Under the pieces are notes generated by a model. The model saw nothing but the letters and a program-made list of their open reading frames with translations. It made no database searches and was not told where the DNA came from. A program made the translations under genes and the position numbers. From contig PMJR01000152.1 in NCBI GenBank assembly GCA_003158475.1, positions 1 to 48,035 on the forward strand: 48,035 nt of DNA, given 5' to 3'. Position 1 is the first letter of the stretch. Every line of letters starts with the position of its first letter. This document shows, one piece after another, positions 15,618 to 22,863 of this stretch. This stretch comes from Ignavibacteriota bacterium. GTDB taxonomy: Bacteria; Bacteroidota; Ignavibacteria; UBA10030; UBA6906.

Positions 15618-17141
15618 TCAGAGAGTTGTTGGGGCGGCGAATCTGGCAAGCTCCTGCGCCGATGCCTTCTCCACGTCCGCATGGAGGCTGTTCCCGTTCG
15701 AGTCCATCGTCACGATGGCAGGGAAGTCCTTCACTTGGATATGCCACATAGCCTCCGGGGTACCGAAATCGAGGAAGTCGACTCCCTCGACCTGCGTGAT
15801 GCATTTCGCATAGTACTGAGCGGCGCCGCCGATTGCGTTGAGGTACACCGCGCCGTATTCCTTGAGTGCTGCAAGCGTTTTCGGGCCCATTCCCCCTTTC
15901 CCGATCACGGCCCGGATCCCGCATTTCCTGATGATGTCCGCCTGGTACGGTTCCTCGCGGCTGCTGGTTGTGGGACCCGCTGCGTTCATGAACCATCCGT
16001 CTCCCTTCTTGAGCGAAACCGGCCCGCAATGATACAGGGCGGCCCCTTTCAGGTCAACGGGGGGCTCATGAGACATCAGGTAGTGATGGATCATATCACG
16101 CCCTGTGTGCATGGGCCCGCTGAGGAGCACGACATCCCCGACGTTCAGCGAACGCACCTGCCCCTCCGAGAGGGGGGTCGTGAGCCGGACCTCGCGGCCC
16201 GTGAGAGGCAGACCCTGCGAGCGCGCCATGTGCACCGCCGGCGTGTCATCCTTGTAGAGCCAGCGCCGTATCGAACCTGTCTCCGCATCCAGAATCACGC
16301 CGAGCCGCCTGAACGCCCAGCAGTCATATGCAACGGAGACGAAGAAACTCGCCGGAAGCCGGTGATACGCACCGACCTTGCACCCGATCAGCGATACCGC
16401 GCCGCCGAATCCCATCGTACCGATCCCGAGCTTGTTGGCATTCTCCATGATATACGCCTCGAGCTTTGCAAGCTCGGCGTTCGGATTAATGTCGTCCAGC
16501 GTGCGGAAGAGCTGCTGTTTCGCATAATGGAACCCTGAAGCCCTGTCACCGCCGATGGCCACGCCGATGGCCCCCACGCTGCATCCATGACCCTGGGCCT
16601 GGTGCACTGCATGAAGTATGCACTTGCGGACACCGTCGATGTTCCGGTCGGCACGCCCGAGGTTCGGCAATTCGCACGGCACAGAGTACTGTATGTTCTT
16701 GTTCTCACACCCACCCCCCTTCAAAATCAGACGGACTTCGATCTCGTCCTGTTCCCACTGCTCAAAATGGAGGACGGGAGTCCCTTCACCCAGGTTGTTG
16801 CCGCTGTTCTTCCCGGTGAGGGAGTCCACCTGGTTCGGACGGAGTGTCCCGGCCTTCGTGGCTTCGACGATAACATCCCTGATTGACCGGGCAATCTCGA
16901 TCTGGTTCGTCCCGACCGGCGTCCTGATCTCAAAAGTGGGCATGCCGGTATCCTGGCAGATCGGTACGGCCCCGTCGCACGCCATGTCGATGTTTATCGC
17001 AATCGTGTCAAGGGCCAGGGCGGACTGTGTCGCGGGGGTCTCCGTCTTCATGGCGGCGGAGAGGGCGCGACGGACGTCCGGGGGGAGGTTCGTCGATGTC
17101 TCAAGGACGAGCTTTGCGAGACTCTCTTTGAGGTGCTGCAT
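15618..17141 (-). CDS. fumA: class I (iron-sulfur) fumarate hydratase
   Basis: The 507-residue single-chain class I fumarase interconverts fumarate and malate in the TCA cycle. The three cluster cysteines align with family motifs: C62 in 'PICQDTGMP', C187 in 'GHGCSVGAIGVAIGGDR' and C254 in 'GFGGAVSLIGCKVG'. C-terminal 'GPMHTGRDMIHHYL' and 'KGGMGPKTLAALKEYGAVYLNAIGGAAQYYA' complete the beta domain. ATG 17141 is chosen over the frame start at 17315 because AAGGAGA precedes it and the family N-terminus then fits. It is distinct from the class II FumC type. It sits between the queC and acyl-CoA ligase genes. Confidence 0.95.
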   Translation of the reverse strand: MQHLKESLAKLVLETSTNLPPDVRRALSAAMKTETPATQSALALDTIAINIDMACDGAVPICQDTGMPTFEIRTPVGTNQIEIARSIRDVIVEATKAGTLRPNQVDSLTGKNSGNNLGEGTPVLHFEQWEQDEIEVRLILKGGGCENKNIQYSVPCELPNLGRADRNIDGVRKCILHAVHQAQGHGCSVGAIGVAIGGDRASGFHYAKQQLFRTLDDINPNAELAKLEAYIMENANKLGIGTMGFGGAVSLIGCKVGAYHRLPASFFVSVAYDCWAFRRLGVILDAETGSIRRWLYKDDTPAVHMARSQGLPLTGREVRLTTPLSEGQVRSLNVGDVVLLSGPMHTGRDMIHHYLMSHEPPVDLKGAALYHCGPVSLKKGDGWFMNAAGPTTSSREEPYQADIIRKCGIRAVIGKGGMGPKTLAALKEYGAVYLNAIGGAAQYYAKCITQVEGVDFLDFGTPEAMWHIQVKDFPAIVTMDSNGNSLHADVEKASAQELARFAAPTTL

Positions 17142-17185
17142 GAAGGTTCTCCTTATTGGAATTAACGAGATTGGCCCGCAACAAT

Positions 17186-17875
17186 TCAGGAGTACTCCGG
17201 CCGGAGGTCGTACGGGAGCGGGTCTTCCCGACCGGCCTGCCGGAATCCACGAAGACGGAGAGCGCAGCTGTCGCAGACCCCGCAGGCGACGTCTTCCCGC
17301 TGGTAACAGGACCATGTGAGATGAAGCGGCGCGCCCAGGTCGATCCCCGTGCGTATGATCTCACACTTCTTCATCCGTATGACGGGGGTGATTATCGCGA
17401 TATCCGATCCCGGCTTCGTACCCGCGCGGACAGCCGCCTCGAATGCGTCATAAAACTCTCTCCTGCAATCCGGGTATCCCGAGGAGTCCTCCTCGACGGC
17501 GCCGACGAACACCGCATGTGCGCCGATCACTTCCGCCCAGCTGACCGCCACCGCGAGCATGTTGGCATTGCGAAAAGGGACGTAGGAAGAGGGGATCCCC
17601 TTCGCGGAGAGGTCTGCCCCCGAAACGGGGATGGAAGGATCCGTGAGACTCGACCCGCCGATCTTCCCCAGGTGCTCCATGGAGACTACGAGTCGGCTTC
17701 CGATCCCGTAATGGTCGGCAATAGAATGAAATGAACGGAGTTCGCGGGAGGCGGTCCGCTGCCCGTAACTGCAGTGAAGCATGGCAACATCGTACGTCCG
17801 GCGGGAAATCGCCACCGTGACGCAACTGTCCATCCCCCCGCTCGCCAACACCACTGCCCGGTTCCCCCCCATCAT
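17186..17875 (-). CDS. queC: 7-cyano-7-deazaguanine synthase
   Basis: The 229-residue enzyme converts 7-carboxy-7-deazaguanine to preQ0 using ATP and ammonia, in queuosine biosynthesis. It has the PP-loop SGGMDS (residues 12-17) and the C-terminal zinc site C190-x7-C198-x2-C201-x2-C204 ('CYQREDVACGVCDSCALR'). Its ATG overlaps the queE stop (ATGA), so the two are translationally coupled and supply consecutive pathway steps. Confidence 0.96.
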   Translation of the reverse strand: MMGGNRAVVLASGGMDSCVTVAISRRTYDVAMLHCSYGQRTASRELRSFHSIADHYGIGSRLVVSMEHLGKIGGSSLTDPSIPVSGADLSAKGIPSSYVPFRNANMLAVAVSWAEVIGAHAVFVGAVEEDSSGYPDCRREFYDAFEAAVRAGTKPGSDIAIITPVIRMKKCEIIRTGIDLGAPLHLTWSCYQREDVACGVCDSCALRLRGFRQAGREDPLPYDLRPEYS

Positions 17876-18516
17876 ACCCCCCTGGCGGTGGGTTCCCAGA
17901 TGTACTTATGTGCCTGGAGCTGGAATCTCGCGTTGGTCCCCTCTTCGAGCATCCAGCGCGCCAGCTCGAGGGGTTCGAGCTGTCCGAAAACGACGGACAT
18001 GAGGAGAGTGCACCGCCTGTCGATCCCGTGTTCCCTGATCCTCCCGACCGCCCAGTCGAAATCACCCCTGTCCATGATCACGAATTTCACCTCATCCTGC
18101 GGCCCGAGGGCGCCGACATTCGACCAGAGGTTCTTCTTCACCATCCCGCTCCCCGGACATTTGAAGTCGACGATCCTCTTGACCCTCGGGTCAATCCCGC
18201 CGATGTCGAGACTCCCCGACGTTTCGACAAGTACCTCGTACCCCCCGTCGCAGAGTACCGTGAAGAGGTCGTTCACCCCCTCCTGCATGAGAGGCTCCCC
18301 TCCGGTGACTTCCACGAGACGGCACGGGAACGATTCAACGGCGGAGAGGATTTCGGCAACGGACATCCTGCGCCCCTCCTCAAACGCGTAGGCCGTATCG
18401 CACCACGTGCAGCGGAGGTTACAGTACGTCAGCCGTACAAAAACGCAGGGTCGCCCTGTGTGGCTGGATTCCCCCTGGATGCTGTGGAAAATCTCGTTGA
18501 CGACGAGTTCTGTCAT
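17872..18516 (-). CDS. queE: 7-carboxy-7-deazaguanine synthase (radical SAM)
   Basis: The 214-residue radical-SAM enzyme makes 7-carboxy-7-deazaguanine from 6-carboxytetrahydropterin. The cluster motif is C32-x3-C36-x2-C39 ('YCNLRCTWCDT'), preceded by the QueE signature 'NEIFHSIQGESSHTGRPCVFVRL'. ATG 18516 gives the normal family start (MTELVVNEIF). The frame stays open upstream through a five-copy 12-bp repeat offering in-frame starts at ATG 18528, ATG 18552, GTG 18540 and GTG 18582, so N-terminal length is uncertain. No start has a good ribosome-binding site. It overlaps queC by 4 bp. Confidence 0.92.
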   Translation of the reverse strand: MTELVVNEIFHSIQGESSHTGRPCVFVRLTYCNLRCTWCDTAYAFEEGRRMSVAEILSAVESFPCRLVEVTGGEPLMQEGVNDLFTVLCDGGYEVLVETSGSLDIGGIDPRVKRIVDFKCPGSGMVKKNLWSNVGALGPQDEVKFVIMDRGDFDWAVGRIREHGIDRRCTLLMSVVFGQLEPLELARWMLEEGTNARFQLQAHKYIWEPTARGV

Positions 18517-18573
18517 AAATTCGGGCATAAATTCGGGCACAGATTCGGGCATAGATTGACGCGTAGATTGAGG
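18514..18573 (-). repeat. five-copy 12-bp tandem repeat at the queE start
   Basis: Five consecutive 12-bp units (18514-18525, 18526-18537, 18538-18549, 18550-18561, 18562-18573) share the core ATTCGGG or a one- to two-base variant on the plus strand. In the queE frame each unit adds four residues of the type M-P-E-F. Copy-number change would keep the frame but add or remove start codons. Confidence 0.9.
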
Positions 18574-18594
18574 CGGGACCACCCTGTTACGATG

Positions 18595-18623
18595 AAGGTA
18601 CAGAGAAGAGGAGGGAAAATCAA
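18595..18623 (-). promoter_or_regulatory. possible queE-queC promoter
   Basis: On the minus strand TTGATT (18618-18623) is followed after 17 bp by TACCTT (18595-18600). The -10 is weak. It would start transcription just upstream of the 12-bp repeats. Confidence 0.3.
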
Positions 18624-18652
18624 GGAGGCGGTTGTGGTGAGGAATCCGCTCC

Positions 18653-19489
18653 TCAGCTCCTGATTTGAGCCGTTTTTCTGCGGGAGATGCAGTTGATCAC
18701 GGAAGCGATGACAACATCGTCGTCGACCGGCTTCATGATCAGGTCGTCGACCCCGAAGCGCTTTCCCGCAATGAGCGTCTCGCGGTCGATGCGCGTTGCA
18801 AGGAACAGGAAGGGGACATCCTGATTCCCCGCGTTAGTCTTCAACCAGAGATACAGGTCGAACCCCTTCGGGCCCGTTTCAAAATTCACCTCGGATATCA
18901 CGACTTCGGGCCTGAACATTGAAAAAGTCTCGAGGGCCTCTTCGTAGCTCGACGCACCGATTGCCATAAAACCGTACCGGCGCAGCGTGCCTGTCAGAGA
19001 TATGAGGAGTCGTTCGTCTTGGTCGACGATCATCACAAGGTCGGATCTGCGGCGGCGGCCTTCCGTTCCGTCGGCCTTCTCCCTTTTGCCATTCGTTGTG
19101 CGCTTGAGGATGTGAGCGACAAGGTCATCGATCGCCCCCTTCAAAACCTTTCCCTCCTCGTTCGACGCGTCCAGTCCAAAGACAGTGTCGAGAGTCTTGA
19201 GTCCGGCCAGGTACCGCCCCATGTCGGTGTAGTCCCGCACATGTTGGAGGAAATGGTCCACCTTCGCACGTCGAAAAGCCTCCGCCGGGGTCAGCCCCTG
19301 CAGGTCATCGTCTTCGGCAATCACAAAAGATCTCCTGAAGTGCACGACACGGATTTCACCGCCACTCACTCTGGAACATTGTAGTGAAATCGGAGTGCTT
19401 TCACTGTGAGTCCAATCACCTGCCCCGGAAAGCGCATGTGCGTATTCCAAGAGGGTTCCTCGGGTGGAAACCTCAGGAAAATCTGTCAT
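18653..19489 (-). CDS. receiver-domain protein with Glu replacing the phospho-Asp
   Basis: The 278-residue protein has no signal or membrane segment. The N-terminal half (about 1-135) is unrecognised; it includes a helical stretch with 'TPAEAFRRAKVDHFLQHVRDYTDMGRYLAGLKTL'. A charged linker follows. Residues 150-270 form a response-regulator receiver fold: 'LVMIVDQDERLL' (acidic D156/D158), 'RPEVVISEVNFE', T232 and K253 in 'IMKPVDDD'. At the phospho-acceptor position the residue is E200, a permanent phosphomimetic. It begins 9 bp after the uppP stop with no ribosome-binding site, suggesting coupling. It is probably a constitutive or non-phosphorylated signalling scaffold. Confidence 0.8.
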   Translation of the reverse strand: MTDFPEVSTRGTLLEYAHALSGAGDWTHSESTPISLQCSRVSGGEIRVVHFRRSFVIAEDDDLQGLTPAEAFRRAKVDHFLQHVRDYTDMGRYLAGLKTLDTVFGLDASNEEGKVLKGAIDDLVAHILKRTTNGKREKADGTEGRRRRSDLVMIVDQDERLLISLTGTLRRYGFMAIGASSYEEALETFSMFRPEVVISEVNFETGPKGFDLYLWLKTNAGNQDVPFLFLATRIDRETLIAGKRFGVDDLIMKPVDDDVVIASVINCISRRKTAQIRS

Positions 19490-19498
19490 TTTGGGGGA

Positions 19499-20356
19499 TC
19501 AGGGGAGCATGAGGTCGTTCAGCAGGAGTATAATGAGGAGTATGCCGAGGAGAATCCTGTACCAGACAAATACCATAGTGGTATGCCGCATGAGGAATTT
19601 CAGGAGCCATGCTATCGACGCATAACCCACAACCCCTGAAACCACTGTCGAAATCAGGAGGTTTCCCACCCCCAGATCAAATGCCCCGTGAATCTTGGAC
19701 ATCTCGTAAATGCCGCTGGCAACAACCGCAGGGATGCTGAGGAGAAATGAGAATCTGGCAGCCGCTTCGCGCGTGAGCCCGAGATAGAGACCTGCGGTGA
19801 TTGTCGTCCCGGAACGGGACGAACCGGGGATCAGGGCGCAAGCCTGCGCGAACCCGACGACAAGCGCGTCCACCCAGGTGATCTGCCTGATTCCACGGAC
19901 GTGGCGGGCGACCTCCTCCGCAAGCCAGAGAAGGAGGGCAAGTGCGATCATACTGGCCGCAATGACGATCGTGGTTTTCGTCAGCGAGCCTTCAATGATA
20001 CGTTTCAACGAGAGACCGATCAGAGCGACGGGAAGTGTGCCGATGATGATATAGAGAGCCATGCGGGAGCGCTCCGTGAATCTTCCTTCAGTGCTCCCTT
20101 GAGTGTTCCGAGGAGCCGTAAGATCCCGGAACAGGGCCACCGTCATCCCCCACAGGTCATTCCAGAAATAGACTATGACTGCAGCAACCGTCCCCAGCTG
20201 CATCACGGCCATGAACTCGGTCCACGCTTCGGGGTGATTGGGGTCGATGACGCTCAGGAACTTGGCGGCAAGTGTGAGATGGGCTGTGCTGCTGATCGGG
20301 AGAAACTCAGTCACACCCTGGATAACGCCGAGGAGAAACGCGTAGAAGGGGTTCAA
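19499..20356 (-). CDS. uppP: undecaprenyl-diphosphatase
   Basis: The 285-residue, multi-pass membrane enzyme recycles undecaprenyl pyrophosphate to the monophosphate carrier for peptidoglycan and O-antigen synthesis. Both BacA/UppP signatures are present: 'GVIQGVTEFLPISSTAHL' at residues 10-27 and 'PGSSRSGTT'. The start is TTG 20356, with AGGA seven bases upstream. A near-consensus promoter lies at 20395-20423. It is followed 9 bp later by the pseudo-receiver gene. Confidence 0.95.
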   Translation of the reverse strand: MNPFYAFLLGVIQGVTEFLPISSTAHLTLAAKFLSVIDPNHPEAWTEFMAVMQLGTVAAVIVYFWNDLWGMTVALFRDLTAPRNTQGSTEGRFTERSRMALYIIIGTLPVALIGLSLKRIIEGSLTKTTIVIAASMIALALLLWLAEEVARHVRGIRQITWVDALVVGFAQACALIPGSSRSGTTITAGLYLGLTREAAARFSFLLSIPAVVASGIYEMSKIHGAFDLGVGNLLISTVVSGVVGYASIAWLLKFLMRHTTMVFVWYRILLGILLIILLLNDLMLP

Positions 20357-20394
20357 GAACGGGTCCTGTCTTTTGGGTGTCTGGAAAGGTTCTG

Positions 20395-20423
20395 AATATA
20401 CGAGACTACAGACTCAGATTCAA
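20395..20423 (-). promoter_or_regulatory. sigma70-type promoter of uppP
   Basis: On the minus strand TTGAAT (20418-20423) and TATATT (20395-20400) are separated by exactly 17 bp. The predicted start near 20388 gives a leader of about 32 nt before TTG 20356. Confidence 0.65.
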
Positions 20424-20429
20424 TTCACA

Positions 20430-22085
20430 TTACATAAGGCGCGACACGAGGAGCTGGACAAGTATGATCTTCGCTATCATTGAGACAGGGTACACCGACG
20501 CATACCAGACATTCGGGGCGTCCGTCCCTCCATGCTCGTTGGCGTATGCAAGGCAGGCGGGCTGAGTCTGTATGCCGGACATGAGCCCCATGACGGACGG
20601 GTAAGAAAGCCGTAGGAACCGGTTTCCGCCGATGAGCACGAGCAAGGTGGTAACGGCCGTGATGCCGGCACCGACGGCCATGAGGATCCAGCCGCCGTGT
20701 TCCACCGTTCCAACGAACCCGTCCCCCGCCTTCGTGCCGATCCCCGCAAGGAACAGGACAAGTCCCACCTGGCGCAACGTCAGGTTCACGCTAAAAGGCA
20801 TCCCCCATGTGATCGGACCGGAGCGCTGCAGGCGACCGAGGAGGAGCCCCGCAATGAGCGGCCCCCCCGCGAACCCGAGTGCGAATGTCCCGCCGCCCGG
20901 GAGTGGAAGCGGGGCGATTCCCAGGAGGACACCTATCACCAACCCCACGGAGAGCGAGAGGAAATCGGCTTCGGACCCTGACCGGACGGAATCCCCGAGA
21001 AAACGGGCCACGCGGTCGAGGTTCCCGGCCCACGTGAGAACCCGGACCCTGTCTCCCCGCTCGAGGACCGTCTCACCCGTCGGGATGAAATCGACATCCC
21101 CACGCCTGACCCTCGTGATCGTCGCGTCCAGCAGGTTCTGCATGTTCAGCTCACGGATTGTCTTTCCGATCACGCGCGTGTCGGAAACGTCGATCCGCCG
21201 GAAATCGAATTCCTTGTTCTCCGTCTGGATTTCCAGGTTGGATTCTTCCCCGAAGAGTATCCGCGCCCGCTCGTGCGCCGCCATGTTTCCCACGGCGACA
21301 ACCAGGTCGTCCCGTGCGAGCATGGTCCCCGCGTAGACAAGCGAAGTCTCGTCCCCGTGCCGAACGCGGCTGAGGACAAACCCATGGTGCGCTCCGTCCC
21401 CCAGGAGCGATGCCACGGTCTTGCCAAAGACACCGGGGTTTACGACGCGGTACGTCCGCCCGTACAGAGGTCCGGGCGTTTCCCCTGTCGAAGGCCCGGC
21501 TTCCGAACCCTTGAGCGCCACTCCGATATTCAGTTTTCCCACGAGATGGAATGCCAGCAGGACCCCTATGACGCCGAACGGGTACGCGACGCTGTAACCG
21601 ATGACGGGAGCGCTCGTCCTCAACTGCATGTCGATCGCCGTCAGTGCGGCTCCCCCGGGAGCCCCGCGAATCGCCTCAATGCTTGCGGCGAGCGCGGGGG
21701 TGTTCGTCAGAGCGCCGCAGAAGACGCCGACCATCGACAGTCCGTCAAGCCCGAACAGCGTGGCCCCGGAATATGCGAGCGCGGCGGCGAAAAGAATCGC
21801 ACCGAATGCGAAGAGGTTTGCCCGGAGCGCCCTCTTTCCGAATGACGAAAAGAAAGAGGGGCCGGACTGGAGACCGATCGTGTAGACGAACAGGACCAGG
21901 CCGAGGACATACAGGAGTTCGGGAATCCTCAGGCGGGAATCGAGCGACCCCATGAATATCCCCACAAACAGCACCGCCGCCGGCCCGAGAGAAAAGCCGA
22001 ATACGCGGATGCTCCCGGCAAGCCAGCCGACGCCGATCACCGTGAAGAGCAGGAGGAGAGGGGAAGAAGCGAGGAAATCAATCAT
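20430..22085 (-). CDS. AspT/YidE-family transporter with two TrkA-C domains
   Basis: The 551-residue membrane protein has two blocks of about five membrane helices (roughly 1-180 and 380-551), each containing the duplicated AspT-type repeat ('LGLVLFVYTIGLQSGPSFF', 'LVLFLAGIGTKAGDGF'). They flank two cytosolic TrkA-C/RCK_C domains (about 200-270 and 300-355). This is the architecture of the aspartate:alanine exchanger family and of the YidE/YbjL proteins. ATG 22085 gives the normal start and overlaps the methylmalonyl-CoA epimerase stop by 8 bp. The coupling suggests a carboxylate, such as a dicarboxylate or amino acid, as substrate; this is inference. Confidence 0.88.
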   Translation of the reverse strand: MIDFLASSPLLLLFTVIGVGWLAGSIRVFGFSLGPAAVLFVGIFMGSLDSRLRIPELLYVLGLVLFVYTIGLQSGPSFFSSFGKRALRANLFAFGAILFAAALAYSGATLFGLDGLSMVGVFCGALTNTPALAASIEAIRGAPGGAALTAIDMQLRTSAPVIGYSVAYPFGVIGVLLAFHLVGKLNIGVALKGSEAGPSTGETPGPLYGRTYRVVNPGVFGKTVASLLGDGAHHGFVLSRVRHGDETSLVYAGTMLARDDLVVAVGNMAAHERARILFGEESNLEIQTENKEFDFRRIDVSDTRVIGKTIRELNMQNLLDATITRVRRGDVDFIPTGETVLERGDRVRVLTWAGNLDRVARFLGDSVRSGSEADFLSLSVGLVIGVLLGIAPLPLPGGGTFALGFAGGPLIAGLLLGRLQRSGPITWGMPFSVNLTLRQVGLVLFLAGIGTKAGDGFVGTVEHGGWILMAVGAGITAVTTLLVLIGGNRFLRLSYPSVMGLMSGIQTQPACLAYANEHGGTDAPNVWYASVYPVSMIAKIILVQLLVSRLM

Positions 22086-22509
22086 GGGGTTGCGGTGCCG
22101 TCTCCGTGATTTCCGTGAGGACCCCGCAGGCAGACAAGGGATGTATGAATGCGATGGAAAGGCCTTCCGCGCCTTTTCTCGGTTCACTGTCGATCAATCG
22201 CACGCCGCCGGAAGCGAGATCATGGAGCGTCGCGCGAATGTCGCCCACCGCGTAGGCGATGTGATGAATGCCTTCCCCCCTTTTCGTGATGAACTTTGCA
22301 ATGGGCCCGTCGGGGCTCGTGCTCTCCAGGAGTTCTATCTTCGATTCCCCCACGCGGAAGAAGGCGGTCCTGACATGCTGGTCGGGCACCTCCTCCACTG
22401 CAGAGCAACGCACACCCAGGAGCTTTTCATATGTCCCGATCGCGGAATCGAGTTCCTTGACTGCAATCCCGATGTGTTCGATGCGCGTCGGTACCCCCGC
22501 TGTTTCCAT
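22078..22509 (-). CDS. mce: methylmalonyl-CoA epimerase
   Basis: The 143-residue vicinal-oxygen-chelate protein interconverts (R)- and (S)-methylmalonyl-CoA. Metal ligands expected for the family are visible: H12 ('IEHIGIAVKELD'), H83 ('GIHHIAYAVGD') and E133 ('GVLTEITE'), with 'IELLES' in the middle strand. It lies between the biotin carrier gene and the transporter gene, and its stop overlaps the transporter start. Together with the carboxyltransferase it supports propionyl-CoA/succinyl-CoA interconversion; the mutase is not in this window. Confidence 0.94.
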   Translation of the reverse strand: METAGVPTRIEHIGIAVKELDSAIGTYEKLLGVRCSAVEEVPDQHVRTAFFRVGESKIELLESTSPDGPIAKFITKRGEGIHHIAYAVGDIRATLHDLASGGVRLIDSEPRKGAEGLSIAFIHPLSACGVLTEITETAPQPHD

Positions 22510-22540
22510 GTCACGCCCTCCGGTTTTTCAGATCCTCAGC

Positions 22541-22858
22541 CTACTCCAGTTCGACAAGTATTTGCCCCTTCGTCACGGCGTCGCCGGGGGAGACACGGAG
22601 TGCGCGAACGGTCCCGTCACACGGCGACACGACCTCGTTCTGCATCTTCATTGCTTCAAGGGCGAGGAGAGGATCGCCGCTCCTCACCCGCAATCCCCTC
22701 CGGACAGCAACGGTCAGGATGACGCCCGGGATAACGCACCGGACATGGTGCGGGTCCGGCGCGACGTACGGCGTGCGGCGTTCGAACTTCTTCGTGTACC
22801 GGGTTTCGTAGGTGACCCCGCCGATCACCAGCTCCCGTGTCGTCTCCGGTGTCTGCAT
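22541..22858 (-). CDS. biotin carboxyl carrier protein
   Basis: The 105-residue protein has a C-terminal biotinyl domain with the attachment site K71 in 'LALEAMKMQNEV' and the matching strand 'SPCDGTVRALRVSPGDAVTKGQILVELE'. The N-terminal 35 or so residues are a short strand-rich head ('ELVIGGVTYETRYTKKFERR'). It starts 5 bp after the carboxyltransferase stop. It should carry CO2 on biotin between the biotin-dependent partner subunits of a propionyl-CoA carboxylase or methylmalonyl-CoA decarboxylase. Confidence 0.92.
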   Translation of the reverse strand: MQTPETTRELVIGGVTYETRYTKKFERRTPYVAPDPHHVRCVIPGVILTVAVRRGLRVRSGDPLLALEAMKMQNEVVSPCDGTVRALRVSPGDAVTKGQILVELE

Positions 22859-22863
22859 GGCGT

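Noticed and set aside
13602-16538. Plus-strand open frame of 978 codons
   Set aside because: It lies antisense to the DUF2007, acyl-CoA ligase and fumarase genes, which have clear motifs and ribosome-binding sites. It is an Arg/His/Pro-rich shadow frame of GC-rich DNA.
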